64,000 bases of DNA from Cellulosilyticum sp. I15G10I2. GTDB lineage: Bacteria > Bacillota > Clostridia > Lachnospirales > Cellulosilyticaceae. The stretch lies in the NCBI RefSeq assembly GCF_900095725.1, contig NZ_FMMP01000009.1, positions 603,497-667,496 on the forward strand. The letters run 5' to 3'. The notes under the pieces were generated by a model, which was not told the origin of the DNA, did no database searches, and saw only the letters and a list, made by a program, of their open reading frames with translations. Numbering within the stretch: the stretch's first letter is position 1; each line of letters opens with the position of its first letter. Positions 15,952-25,006 of this stretch are shown in pieces. A program made the translations under genes and the position numbers.

Positions 15952-16974
15952 TTATCTTTGTACGCGTCCTGAACCGTCGCCACCAGCTAAGGATTGTACT
16001 TCTGCTACCGATACGCGGTTGTAATCGCCTTCGATAGAGTGTTTTAAACATGATGCCGCTACTGCAAATTCAATAGCATCTTGCGCCTTATAGTTGTTTA
16101 ATAAACTATAGATAAGGCCTGCGCCAAATGAGTCACCGCCGCCAACGCGATCCACAATACGCACAAGATATTCTTTAGAGAAATAATAATCATTGCCATC
16201 ATACAGCATAGCAGCCCAATTATTGTCGCTCGCTGAGATAGACCCTCTTAAAGTGATTGCTACATGTTTAAAGCCAAATTTATTTGCAAGTTTTTTAGCT
16301 ACGTCTTTATAACCTTCATGGCTAAGTGCTCCACCAGTGATGTCGGTACCTTCTGCTTTGATACCAAATACTTTCTCTGCATCTTCTTCATTGGCAATAC
16401 ATACATCTACGTATTCCATAAGTGTTCCCATCACTTGGCCAGCCTTTTCGGTTGTCCATAATTTCTTTCTAAAGTTAAGGTCACAGCTTACTGTAATCCC
16501 TTTCGCTTTAGCTGCTTTACACGCTTCAAGACAGATAGCTGTTACATTATCGCCTAAAGCTGGTGTGATTCCTGTAAAGTGGAACCATTCTGTATCTTCG
16601 AAAATCTCATCCCAGTTAAAATCTGCTGTAGTTGCATCTGCAATTGCTGAATGTGCTCTATCATAAATAACTGATGATGCTCTTTGAGAAGCACCTTTTT
16701 CTAAGAAGTAGATCCCTACTCTTTCTCCGCCTCTAGTGATTTTTGATGTATCCACACCATATCTGCGAAGGTCATTCACTGCTGCTTGCCCTATATCATG
16801 TTTTGGAAGTTTAGTTACAAATCTAGCATCTAATCCAAAATTAGCAAGTGATACTGCAACGTTAGCTTCTCCGCCGCCATAAGTTGCTTGAAAATCATCT
16901 ACTTGTGTAAATCTTAAATACCCATGTGGTGCAAGTCTTAACATTATTTCTCCGAAAGTTACTATTCTACCCAT
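15952..16974 (-). CDS. kdgK: 2-keto-3-deoxygluconate kinase (PfkB family)
   Basis: Cytoplasmic kinase of 340 residues that phosphorylates KDG to KDPG. Visible features are TFGEIMLRLAPHGYLRF at the N-terminus, ATYGGGEANVAVSLANFG, and a catalytic block DRVGGGDSFGAGLIYSLL in which the usual GAGD is GGGD, as in many Firmicute KDG kinases. It lies 11 bp after the aldolase gene in the same operon. Kinase and aldolase together convert KDG to pyruvate and glyceraldehyde 3-phosphate, the lower end of pectin/uronate breakdown. The start has a strong AGGAGG site. The divergent PAS-HTH gene may regulate it. Confidence 0.9.
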   Translation of the reverse strand: MGRIVTFGEIMLRLAPHGYLRFTQVDDFQATYGGGEANVAVSLANFGLDARFVTKLPKHDIGQAAVNDLRRYGVDTSKITRGGERVGIYFLEKGASQRASSVIYDRAHSAIADATTADFNWDEIFEDTEWFHFTGITPALGDNVTAICLEACKAAKAKGITVSCDLNFRKKLWTTEKAGQVMGTLMEYVDVCIANEEDAEKVFGIKAEGTDITGGALSHEGYKDVAKKLANKFGFKHVAITLRGSISASDNNWAAMLYDGNDYYFSKEYLVRIVDRVGGGDSFGAGLIYSLLNNYKAQDAIEFAVAASCLKHSIEGDYNRVSVAEVQSLAGGDGSGRVQR

Positions 16975-16985
16975 TATCTGGCCTC

Positions 16986-17951
16986 CTATTTTTTCTGTAA
17001 TAAGTGGAATGCAAACCCACCTTTATCACCTTTTATATAAATTGCAACCATATTGCCTTTTTCATCATACTTCGCTGAGTCTTCATCAAACTCTATGTTT
17101 CTTGCTTTTAAATAATTAACCGCTCTTTTTAAATAGTTTGTTTTGTAAGCAACATGTCCGTTTTGTCCGAGGTAAGGTGCTTTAAGTACTTCTACGCCTG
17201 TTCCTACAAATATTGAACTATTGCCTTCTTTAACAGGATGATTAAATAAATCTGCAATATCGCCTGCAACTGATTGTGCTTGGGCTTCTGATGGTGCATT
17301 GATTCCTATATGTGCAAGTTCAAAGCCTAACATTTGTGATACAGCTTCTTTTGTAAGCTCTGTAATTTTATCAAATTGTCCGTTGTTAATAAGGCTTGCA
17401 TCTACCATCCAGCTGCCGCCGCATGCAATAATTTTGTCAAAAGATAAGTAATCATTAAGGTTTTTAGCAGTGATTCCGCCAGTAGGCATAAATCTCATTT
17501 TTGTATAAGGTGCTGCCATAGCCTTAATCATTTTGATGCCGCCAGCTGCTTCTGCTGGGAAGAATTTAACAACCTCTAAACCTAGTTCGATAGCTTGTTC
17601 TACGTCAGATGGATTTGTACAGCCTGGCGTAATAGGTATCCCCTTATCAACACAGTATTTAACAACTTTAGGGTTAAGTCCAGGACTAACTATAAATGCT
17701 GCGCCCGCTTCTACTGCCTCATCTACCTGCTCTGTTGTAAGTACTGTACCTGCACCAACTAACATTTCTGGCAAATTCTCTGTAATCGTTTTGATAGCTT
17801 CTTTAGCACATGCTGTTCTAAAAGTAACCTCTGCTACTGGAAGACCTCCGGCGCACAACGCTTTTGCAAGTGGGAGTGCATCTTCTACTCTGTCGATTTT
17901 AATAACTGGAACAATCCCAAATGCTTCAAGTTTATCTAAGACATATTGCAT
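16986..17951 (-). CDS. eda: KDPG/KHG aldolase with an extra C-terminal domain
   Basis: The first ~210 residues are a class I aldolase that cleaves KDPG (and 4-hydroxy-2-oxoglutarate). Key features are AEVTFRTACA, VGAGTVLTTEQV, ITPGCTNPSD and the Schiff-base Lys in EVVKFFPAEAAGG. The family is usually 205-215 residues; this one has 321. The additional ~110 residues begin near FELAHIGINAPSEAQAQSV and contain paired beta-strand-like blocks (AYKTNYLKRAVNYLKARNIE, GGFAFHLLQKK) resembling a VOC/glyoxalase-type half. Its role is unknown and may be oligomeric or regulatory. It is the first gene of the operon with kdgK, with a strong AGGAGG site. Confidence 0.9.
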   Translation of the reverse strand: MQYVLDKLEAFGIVPVIKIDRVEDALPLAKALCAGGLPVAEVTFRTACAKEAIKTITENLPEMLVGAGTVLTTEQVDEAVEAGAAFIVSPGLNPKVVKYCVDKGIPITPGCTNPSDVEQAIELGLEVVKFFPAEAAGGIKMIKAMAAPYTKMRFMPTGGITAKNLNDYLSFDKIIACGGSWMVDASLINNGQFDKITELTKEAVSQMLGFELAHIGINAPSEAQAQSVAGDIADLFNHPVKEGNSSIFVGTGVEVLKAPYLGQNGHVAYKTNYLKRAVNYLKARNIEFDEDSAKYDEKGNMVAIYIKGDKGGFAFHLLQKK

Positions 17952-18235
17952 ACTTGTACCTCCTGTTATTCTACTACCTTATTTTTTTATTAATTATTTT
18001 TATATTATATATTATTTTTTTTTAGATGTATAGCTTTTTTATGATTTTTTTTTATATTTTTGCTTATAATATATAATAATTTGTTATAATTATGTCATAC
18101 CCTTAAAATATTATTATTTTTACTAAAAATATTTCTGCTTTTTTATAATTCTTTTTTATATCTCTATCTTTTATTTACAGTTTTTTGATATACTATAACC
18201 ATCTAACCGGAAACTTATACCACAAGGAGGTACAT

Positions 18236-18877
18236 ATGAATAGCATTTATGATAATTTAGATATATTCACCAATCTATTAGATCTACTTGAAAATCATTT
18301 TGGCAGCAACTGTGAAATTGTTTTACATGATAATACTAAAGAATACGAACATACAATTGTAGATATACGCAATGGTCATGTAACTGGGAGAAAGGTGGGT
18401 GACTGCGGCGGTGTCTGGGGGCTTGAAGTGATGAGTAATACTTCCAGTGATACACATATTTATAATAAAATCGTTCACACAAGAAATGGTAAGATTATTA
18501 GAGGGTCCTCTATGTTTCTTAAAGATGAGAAAGGTAGTAATATTGGTTCTGTTTGTATTAATATGGATATAACTGATTCTTTAAAATGCGAAGAGTTTCT
18601 TAAGCAGTTTAATAACTATTCTTCTCCTACGCCTTCTTCCAATGAATTATTTACTACAGATGTCAATCAGCTTATGGATAATCTGATTCTGCAGTGTGAA
18701 AATATGTTCGATAAAGCACCATCAAACCTTACCAAAGAAGAGAAATTAGAAATCGTTAAGTTTTTAGATGCCAAAGGCGCTTTTCTTATCACTAAATCCG
18801 GTGATAAGGTTTGTGATTTTCTTAATATTTCAAAATTTACCTTGTACAATTATCTGGAAACTATTAGACAGTCCTAG
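18236..18877 (+). CDS. YheO/DauR-like PAS and helix-turn-helix regulator
   Basis: Cytoplasmic regulator of 213 residues. The N-terminal half (about 10-125) is a PAS_6/YheO-type domain with the typical CEIVLHDNTKEYEHTIVDI and SSMFLKDEKGSNIGSVCINM blocks. The C-terminal part (about 150-210) is a DauR-type helix-turn-helix with FLDAKGAFLITKSGDKVCDF and a final KFTLYNYLETIRQ. The start is placed at the ATG giving MNSIYDN because AAGGAGG lies six bases upstream; an upstream in-frame ATG adds 17 residues without such a site. It is divergent from eda-kdgK, so control of that operon is plausible. Relatives act in D-amino-acid and other metabolism, so the ligand is uncertain. Confidence 0.82.
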   Translation: MNSIYDNLDIFTNLLDLLENHFGSNCEIVLHDNTKEYEHTIVDIRNGHVTGRKVGDCGGVWGLEVMSNTSSDTHIYNKIVHTRNGKIIRGSSMFLKDEKGSNIGSVCINMDITDSLKCEEFLKQFNNYSSPTPSSNELFTTDVNQLMDNLILQCENMFDKAPSNLTKEEKLEIVKFLDAKGAFLITKSGDKVCDFLNISKFTLYNYLETIRQS

Positions 18878-18931
18878 GCTTAAAATATATTTAACACCCT
18901 AATAGATAAAGTATTTTAAAACAACATAAGA

Positions 18932-18975
18932 AGGTGATAATAAACAAGTAGTCTATGCGTTGTTTATCATCACCT
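18932..18975. terminator. Long inverted repeat between convergent genes
   Basis: Arms AGGTGATAATAAACAA and TTGTTTATCATCACCT pair at 15 of 16 positions around a 12-base loop. An outer pair, TAAAGTATT (18906) with AATACTTTA (about 19008), could extend the structure. It lies in the 229-bp gap between the regulator and the GH94 gene. It is probably a terminator, although no long U-tract follows immediately. Confidence 0.5.
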
Positions 18976-19106
18976 GCAGCTATTGTGTATTCTCCTGATA
19001 GGATCTGGAATACTTTATATTTCTCATTTTTAGTATACTTTTCTATTTTTGGATTTCCCCTGCCTGCCAGGGTGTTTTCCAAGCGTCTTTATCTTTAATC
19101 TCTTTA

Positions 19107-21833
19107 TTAAACGGCTAATCTACTATCAAGATTGACCCTAATTTCGATTTCTGTCTCGTTGCATTCTGATATCACCTGTCTTGATATAAGTGCTGCCTCT
19201 TCTGTCCCTCCATTGAAGCACTTGTTACCATTAATAAAAATTTCTTTTATAACATATTCACCATACTCTAAATCTTTGTGATTACTATATTTAATTGTGA
19301 TGCCCTTGTTCGCAAATACAGTCCTAATAGTAATAATCCCCTCTTTATCGAACTGCATTTTAAGAAGCTTAGGTTCTATTTTCAAATCACCTAAACTTCC
19401 TTTTATCCCAAACATTTCTGTAAGAGCAGTGAGAATAAACCAGCTGGCAGCACCTGTGAGGTAAGGATACATCCCTCTTCCTTTTTCATTAATATACTCA
19501 GGTATTCCTGGATAAATCCTACTTTTCTCAAAGCTACTACAGTGCTTATATAATGTACTGAGTACCTTATAGCCATCTCTCACATAGCCCCTCATATAAA
19601 GTGCATTAGCATACATGACTGCCATGTGACTAAAAACTGCTCCATTTTCCTTATGTCCATAGCCAAATCCAAATAGTCTGCCCATATCAGTTTTAAGCTC
19701 TCTAAAAGGTGTATTTAGCCTGTAACCACCAATCTTTTTATCATATAAATAATGGTTTGCCGACCTAATAATCTCCTCTACCTGATCATTTTCCGCAATG
19801 CCTCCCATAATAGTAAAAACTTGGCTAGTGAGCATCATACGAATACCCTTTTCATGGTCCCCCTCAACTTTTTGCCCTTTATTATCGTAATATCCATTAA
19901 ACCATCTATAACCTTCTTTACTTTGAATCCACTCATTTTTCCTTAAATGATTAGTGAGCCACGCTGCCTTTTGCTCTAAGTTTTCGATAAGTGCATCACT
20001 CTGTATTTCTGCTGTTGCGCCACTGATATTATGCTCACAGGTTTTAAGATAGGCTGCAAGCACCTTTCTCTTTTCTTCTATATCTTCGTAATTGCAGCTT
20101 ACTAAAAGAAGAGTAAGTTCTTTGGCAAGTAAAATGGTAGTTTGTGCTTTTTGTTCTTTAAGTATTTGAATAAGTCTTGCTATTTCTTTTAAATTATACG
20201 CATAAAGAGCTGTAAAAGCTGCACTTTCTCCTTGTTCCACAGCCATATCCAGTCCATCATTCCAGTCTGCTCCATGAAGGCACATAGTGTTATGCTGCCC
20301 GACATCATAAAAAGCTGTCAGATGCTGCACCAAAAGATGTTCTAGAATACTACCCTTATAGACACTGAGCTTTTCATCAAGCTGACTCCTTCCATAGCTA
20401 CTATTCCAACAACTATCCTTTTTTTGCCCTCTTGCTATCTGCGGATCTTTAAAATAAGAGGTTTTTTCAAGCAAAAACATCACATCTCCACTTTGCTCTA
20501 TGTATAGTTTGGTAGTAAGAAACGGCCATGCACCGTGGTCCATCCATACCCTTGTAATATTATTTCTATCAGCTATAAATTCCCCTTGCCCACTACCTAT
20601 AATAGTGGCATTGGTGCCATCAAAGCGTACACCTCCAAAGTTGCTTATCAGCATATCTTTAACCTTTTGGGGTTCCATAATCAAAAGAGCCAGGCAGTCC
20701 TGCCATAAGTCTCTCCAACCTCTACCCCCTCTTCCATAATCATGGTGCGGTAGAAATGAACAACCATAAATTCTTCTTAAAATAGGCTCTAAAGAAACCC
20801 ATTTCATCCATCCGTCAAGCTGTCTGTCTCCAGTCTCAAAAGTAAGATTAAGCTTTTGATTCCAATACTTAATGGTTTCTTGAAAATGCTTGTCAAACTT
20901 CTTCTCACTTAGGTACTCTGAAGCTATATCCTCAAAATATGCCCCTTTTGCATCTATACCTATAGCCACAACATACGTCTTGCTTTTCCCTGGTGAAATC
21001 ATCTCTGTAGCAAATCGAAGACCTCCCATAGCCTCATAGGCTTCAAAACACTCACCTTCCTTAGTTATAGAAGGCTTGTTTCTTATAATAGCTTCAGGGT
21101 TTTCAAGGTTTCCTCCTTGTCCTATAAACTCCTCAAGGATAGGAAAGAAAGCTATAGGACTATTACCTTCATCATCTCTTCCAAGGACGCCATAGGTCAT
21201 TTCATTAAGCTTATGTCCTCTCTCATCAAAGGTAAGTGTAGGCTTTACAACAACCCCGTCTCTCGTTGTATAAATGCGGTGCAAAAGAGAGGTCACATGG
21301 CGGTGGTCCCTTAAATTGTCTGCTGATCTTGCGTAAATAGGAACTGCAGCAGTAGGTGTTACCCTCATTATACTTCCACTCATATTGGTAATAGTTATTT
21401 TAGTAAGTTCAACTTGATGCGGGCCAGCAGGAACAAAAGAAGTAATCTCTGCCTTAAGGCCAAGATTCTTAGAACTTCTCTCAAGTTTATGCCATAATAT
21501 GCCTGCTGTAAGCTTAGTCTCTTCTTTATCTTCATTAAAAAGACCAGCTTGCTGCACAGCAGATAGCCCTGCTACAGACCAAGCTCCTTTTCCCTCTATG
21601 TAGACCCAAAAGTTTCTTGCCATTCTTGAATTATGTAAGTCTTCACCGCTTACCGGAAGTAGTGCAAAGGTATTTTGGCCTGTTTTTGCATCACCATTTA
21701 AGGTAGGTGTTATACTGCTCATCATTCCCGCCTCATTAGTAAGGGGAAAATAAAGATAGCTGCTAAGTTCAGGTGAATCTAATTGAAAAGTGCCTTTATC
21801 ATCAATAAAAATCCATTGGCTGTTGTTATTCAT
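19107..21833 (-). CDS. GH94 family glycoside phosphorylase
   Basis: Large cytoplasmic enzyme (908 residues, no signal peptide) of the GH94 family, which phosphorolyses beta-glucosides such as cellobiose, cellodextrins, laminaribiose, chitobiose or beta-1,2-glucans to sugar 1-phosphates. It has the N-terminal beta-sandwich, the RGGRGWRDLWQD block near residue 365, the general-acid motif HGADWNDGLDMA near 520 (second Asp catalytic), KENGAVFSHMAV near 727, and YPYLTGAASWF near 800, typical of the (alpha/alpha)6 barrel. It is the last gene of a locus with an FAD oxidoreductase, sugar ABC importer and two-component system. The exact substrate is unknown; the length is between those of cellobiose phosphorylases (~810) and longer family members. 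Confidence 0.9.
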   Translation of the reverse strand: MNNNSQWIFIDDKGTFQLDSPELSSYLYFPLTNEAGMMSSITPTLNGDAKTGQNTFALLPVSGEDLHNSRMARNFWVYIEGKGAWSVAGLSAVQQAGLFNEDKEETKLTAGILWHKLERSSKNLGLKAEITSFVPAGPHQVELTKITITNMSGSIMRVTPTAAVPIYARSADNLRDHRHVTSLLHRIYTTRDGVVVKPTLTFDERGHKLNEMTYGVLGRDDEGNSPIAFFPILEEFIGQGGNLENPEAIIRNKPSITKEGECFEAYEAMGGLRFATEMISPGKSKTYVVAIGIDAKGAYFEDIASEYLSEKKFDKHFQETIKYWNQKLNLTFETGDRQLDGWMKWVSLEPILRRIYGCSFLPHHDYGRGGRGWRDLWQDCLALLIMEPQKVKDMLISNFGGVRFDGTNATIIGSGQGEFIADRNNITRVWMDHGAWPFLTTKLYIEQSGDVMFLLEKTSYFKDPQIARGQKKDSCWNSSYGRSQLDEKLSVYKGSILEHLLVQHLTAFYDVGQHNTMCLHGADWNDGLDMAVEQGESAAFTALYAYNLKEIARLIQILKEQKAQTTILLAKELTLLLVSCNYEDIEEKRKVLAAYLKTCEHNISGATAEIQSDALIENLEQKAAWLTNHLRKNEWIQSKEGYRWFNGYYDNKGQKVEGDHEKGIRMMLTSQVFTIMGGIAENDQVEEIIRSANHYLYDKKIGGYRLNTPFRELKTDMGRLFGFGYGHKENGAVFSHMAVMYANALYMRGYVRDGYKVLSTLYKHCSSFEKSRIYPGIPEYINEKGRGMYPYLTGAASWFILTALTEMFGIKGSLGDLKIEPKLLKMQFDKEGIITIRTVFANKGITIKYSNHKDLEYGEYVIKEIFINGNKCFNGGTEEAALISRQVISECNETEIEIRVNLDSRLAV

Positions 21834-21849
21834 TCTTTATCACCTTTCT

Positions 21850-23172
21850 TTATAAATAGGCTCCTTGTTTCCTTAAAGTATTTTGAAGCAATAAGATATC
21901 AATCTCTTTGGGCAAAATCTCTTTTTGGCTGCAAATAGCAGCAGCCGTTCCCGCTGCCTGCCCCATGGCAAAGCAAGCTGGCGTAACTCTTAGTGAGCCT
22001 TGCATTGCCCTGTCCGCAGCAATAGTTCTGCCTGCAACAATAATATTTTTTAGTTCTTTAGGAAGCAGTGCCCTATAAGGAATACCATAAGATTCTCCTG
22101 CCTTATACTTCATATTTTTAAACTGATTGTGACTCCTATCCAGCGCATCATCTGATGGAATAGAAGCGTGTATATCAATTGGATAGGCATATCTTGCTAT
22201 GTTATCTTCAAACAGTTGCCTATTCATATAATCTTCTTTCGTTAGTTTATATTCGCCAATGATTCTTCTTGACTCCCGTACCCCAATAAAAGGTCCTGTT
22301 GATGCGAGTTCTGCATGCTCTGCCCCTGGAACATATTTTTTAATAAACTTAAGCAGCTCCGGAATTAACTTTCTAGATTCAATCTCCGCTCTTGTTAAGT
22401 CTTCTGTTTTTAATGGATTAACTTCATATACGTGACCAAAGTTGACCCCCGCCATATGCCAACTTTGAAGAACAAAGGTTGCAACAGACTTTTCGTTAAA
22501 AGGAAATTCTCCATTTTCTCTAGCACATCTTACCGCAAGATCTAGATTACCTGTCTCTTTTGATTCTTTCTGATAAGCTATAAACTTCTCACCATCAATA
22601 CCCGCAAGTCTAAAACACAGTGTCACTGCTTGAACTAATCCATCAGCATCACCATACTCAAACGCTCCATCTGATAATGCAACTAAATCCGCATCCCCTG
22701 TACAGTCAATAAATATCTTCGCCTGTATTTTCTTCAGCCCTTCTTTGCTATGAAGCAAAATAGTCTTCACTTCACCATTCTCCGTTTCTGTACCAACCAC
22801 ATTGGTATGAAAAAGCATTTCAGCTCCACTCTCTAACACAATATCATCAAGAACACGTTTCAACACTTCTGGATCAGTATTCACCCAATCTAATCCTTGT
22901 ATGCCATTATCTTCTTCTTTAAATGGATTCTTCCACGCTTCTTTTTTTAATCCTTCAAGTATTTCAAGCCCTACGCCTTGAATGACAGGTTTTTCACCGT
23001 CACTGAAAGGACAAAAAACAGGAACGGATGCATTCGTTAGCATCCCGCCTAAAAAACCGTATCTTTCTATTAAAAGTACCTTTGCATTATTTCTAGCTGC
23101 CGAAACCGCTGCTGCTACTCCTGCTGGGCCTCCTCCTGCAATAACAACTTCATAGCTTTCGTTATAAGACAT
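21850..23172 (-). CDS. FAD-dependent oxidoreductase (FAD_oxidored type)
   Basis: Flavoprotein of 440 residues. The N-terminal Rossmann fold is VVIAGGGPAGVAAAVSAARN with the second glycine block RYGFLGGM, and the middle motif IFIDCTGDADLVALSDGA is characteristic of the FAD_oxidored family. The C-terminal FAD-contact region is VAGRTIAADRAMQGSLRVTP. No signal peptide is visible, so it should be cytoplasmic. It lies 16 bp upstream of the GH94 gene and 45 bp after the importer, so it is in one transcription unit. Relatives are often encoded in carbohydrate loci, but their substrates are mostly undefined. Oxidation of a sugar hydroxyl is an inference from context. Confidence 0.85.
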   Translation of the reverse strand: MSYNESYEVVIAGGGPAGVAAAVSAARNNAKVLLIERYGFLGGMLTNASVPVFCPFSDGEKPVIQGVGLEILEGLKKEAWKNPFKEEDNGIQGLDWVNTDPEVLKRVLDDIVLESGAEMLFHTNVVGTETENGEVKTILLHSKEGLKKIQAKIFIDCTGDADLVALSDGAFEYGDADGLVQAVTLCFRLAGIDGEKFIAYQKESKETGNLDLAVRCARENGEFPFNEKSVATFVLQSWHMAGVNFGHVYEVNPLKTEDLTRAEIESRKLIPELLKFIKKYVPGAEHAELASTGPFIGVRESRRIIGEYKLTKEDYMNRQLFEDNIARYAYPIDIHASIPSDDALDRSHNQFKNMKYKAGESYGIPYRALLPKELKNIIVAGRTIAADRAMQGSLRVTPACFAMGQAAGTAAAICSQKEILPKEIDILLLQNTLRKQGAYL

Positions 23173-23217
23173 TTTATCTGTCTCCTTTCCTACAAATTCG
23201 CTAAATCTACTTAAAAG

Positions 23218-24027
23218 TTACCCTTTTACTGCGCCACTCGTCAGTCCTTTGATAAACTGCTTTTGCATTAATAAAAATACAATAATGATAGGTATAGCTA
23301 CTAACATAATACTTGCAAACAGTGGCGTCCAGTTAACAGACGTTTCACCTCTAAACTTAAGAAGCCCCATAGGTAAAGTATATTTATTCTGATCCATATT
23401 AATAATCATTTGTATAAAAAAATCATTCCAAACATTCATTCCTGAAATAATAATGACAGTTGCAAATACAGGCTTGCTCACTGGTATTAAGATGTCAGTA
23501 AAAAGTTTCAATTCTGGACATCCATCAATTTCTGGTGCTTCAAGTAAATCTTTAGGAATTGTCTTGAAAAATCCTGCAAAAATGAGGATAGCAAAAGGCA
23601 AGTTTAATGCCGAGTAAGTCAACACCATGCCAACATACGAACTTATCATATTGATGCTCTTAAGAAAAGAAAAGAGGGAAATGATAAAAGATTGTGTTGG
23701 TATGGACATCCCTGCCAAAAAATATAAATATATGTATTTACTTCCCTTAAAATCTCTGCTAATTTTATATCCTGCCATAGCCCCTGTAATTGAAATACAT
23801 AAAACACTTATGCCAGTTATAAGTAAACTGTTTAAAGTATATTTGCTAAAATTCATTTTGCTCCATGCATAAATATAGTTATCTATAGTAAAACTCTTTG
23901 GCATTCCAAGAGGGTTAGCCATAAAATCCGGCATCGTTTTAAAAGATGAGAAAAATATCGCTGATAAAGGATAGAGTATAATTACTGTAGTGAGTATAAG
24001 AATAATATAGGTAATGACCTTGGGCAT
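23218..24027 (-). CDS. Sugar ABC transporter permease, MalG type (second importer)
   Basis: Inner-membrane CUT1 permease with about six membrane segments and the EAA loop EAPEIDGCPELKLFTDILIP near residue 175, where the usual EAA is EAP. The C-terminal MQKQFIKGLTSGAVKG is typical. The start is set at the ATG giving MPKVITY because AAAAGGAGA lies five bases upstream. A longer frame starting at 24045 adds MKKGEI but has no such site. It couples with the MalF-type gene and the binding protein at 25007. Its job is import of an oligosaccharide, presumably the GH94 substrate or its precursor. Confidence 0.92.
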   Translation of the reverse strand: MPKVITYIILILTTVIILYPLSAIFFSSFKTMPDFMANPLGMPKSFTIDNYIYAWSKMNFSKYTLNSLLITGISVLCISITGAMAGYKISRDFKGSKYIYLYFLAGMSIPTQSFIISLFSFLKSINMISSYVGMVLTYSALNLPFAILIFAGFFKTIPKDLLEAPEIDGCPELKLFTDILIPVSKPVFATVIIISGMNVWNDFFIQMIINMDQNKYTLPMGLLKFRGETSVNWTPLFASIMLVAIPIIIVFLLMQKQFIKGLTSGAVKG

Positions 24028-24046
24028 TATTTCTCCTTTTTTCATA

Positions 24047-24946
24047 TCAGAATGCCGTCTCCCTTCCCTTTAATACTTTTAATTGAATGGCACTTATTAC
24101 GCTAATAGCAATGAGGAGTACTGTAGACACAGCTATTCCATATCCAAATTGCTGTGTGTCATTAAAGGCCACTTTATATATGGCAGTACCTATAACTTGA
24201 GAAGCATTCCCAGGGCCTCCATTTGTCAAAACAAAGACATGTTCAAATTGCTTGAGCGTACCTACTGTTGTGAGAATAACATTAATTGTAATAGATGGTG
24301 CAATAAGCGGTAATGTAACATGCTTAAATTTATAGAATCGTCCACACCCATCCACTTCTGCTGCTTCATACAACTCTTTAGGAACAGATTGAAGCCCCGC
24401 TAAATAAATAATCATTGAATAACCCATAAACTGCCATATATTCACTGCTGCAACATAATAAAGCGCTGTTCTTCCACTGCCTAATGGGTCAGCTCCCAAT
24501 AGGCCGCCAATACCCAGTGCCTCAACCATTGGTTTCCAAATCCCAATTACAGGACTCAAGATAATTGCCCAAACAAAGCATATCGCAGAAGTATTAAGCA
24601 CCGACGGCAAAAAAAGTACCGTTCTAAAAAAATTATTTCCTTTGATCGCCTTATTATCCACCATGATTGCAAAAAACAATCCCAATAGATTCTGAAAAAA
24701 GGTCACTATTATGCAATAAACAATTGTGTTTTTTATGGATAATAAAATAAAATTGTCTTTGAACATATCGATATAATTTTTAAAACCTACAAAATTAAAT
24801 GTTTTTGAAAGTCCATTCCAGTCAGTAAATCCGTAAAGTAAAGATGATACTGCTGGAAACAACCTAAATATGGAATAAATCAAAAGTGCAGGCAAGAGAA
24901 ATAGGGCAGTACTTACTGATGCTCTTGACTTTCTTGTTAGTTTCAT
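24047..24946 (-). CDS. Sugar ABC transporter permease, MalF type (second importer)
   Basis: CUT1 permease of 299 residues with about six membrane segments. The EAA loop is EAAEVDGCGRFYKFKHVTLP and the following segment VLTNGGPGNASQVIGTAIY is typical of MalF-type subunits. The ribosome binding site is GAGGAG. It is separated from the binding-protein gene by 60 bp that include a 9-bp stem hairpin, and it is followed directly by the MalG-type gene. No ATPase gene is present in the locus, so a shared MsmX-type ATPase is expected elsewhere in the genome. Confidence 0.93.
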   Translation of the reverse strand: MKLTRKSRASVSTALFLLPALLIYSIFRLFPAVSSLLYGFTDWNGLSKTFNFVGFKNYIDMFKDNFILLSIKNTIVYCIIVTFFQNLLGLFFAIMVDNKAIKGNNFFRTVLFLPSVLNTSAICFVWAIILSPVIGIWKPMVEALGIGGLLGADPLGSGRTALYYVAAVNIWQFMGYSMIIYLAGLQSVPKELYEAAEVDGCGRFYKFKHVTLPLIAPSITINVILTTVGTLKQFEHVFVLTNGGPGNASQVIGTAIYKVAFNDTQQFGYGIAVSTVLLIAISVISAIQLKVLKGRETAF

Positions 24947-24971
24947 AAGAACTCCTCTTTTCTTTATCAGG

Positions 24972-24994
24972 AAAGGGAGTATTAAACTCCCTTT
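24972..24994 (-). promoter_or_regulatory. Intercistronic hairpin after the binding-protein gene
   Basis: AAAGGGAGT and ACTCCCTTT form a perfect 9-bp stem with a five-base loop, 12 bp after the binding-protein stop codon. It mirrors the element at 3993 in the first importer. It is probably a partial terminator or mRNA-stabilising structure that keeps binding-protein levels above permease levels. Confidence 0.55.
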
Positions 24995-25006
24995 TCATAG
25001 GTTTTA

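Noticed and set aside
17533..18033. 166-residue plus-strand frame
   Set aside because: Antisense to eda; its N-terminal part mirrors the codon pattern of the real gene.
18891..19082. 63-residue minus-strand frame
   Set aside because: It reads through the inverted repeat in the gap and has no family features or good start.
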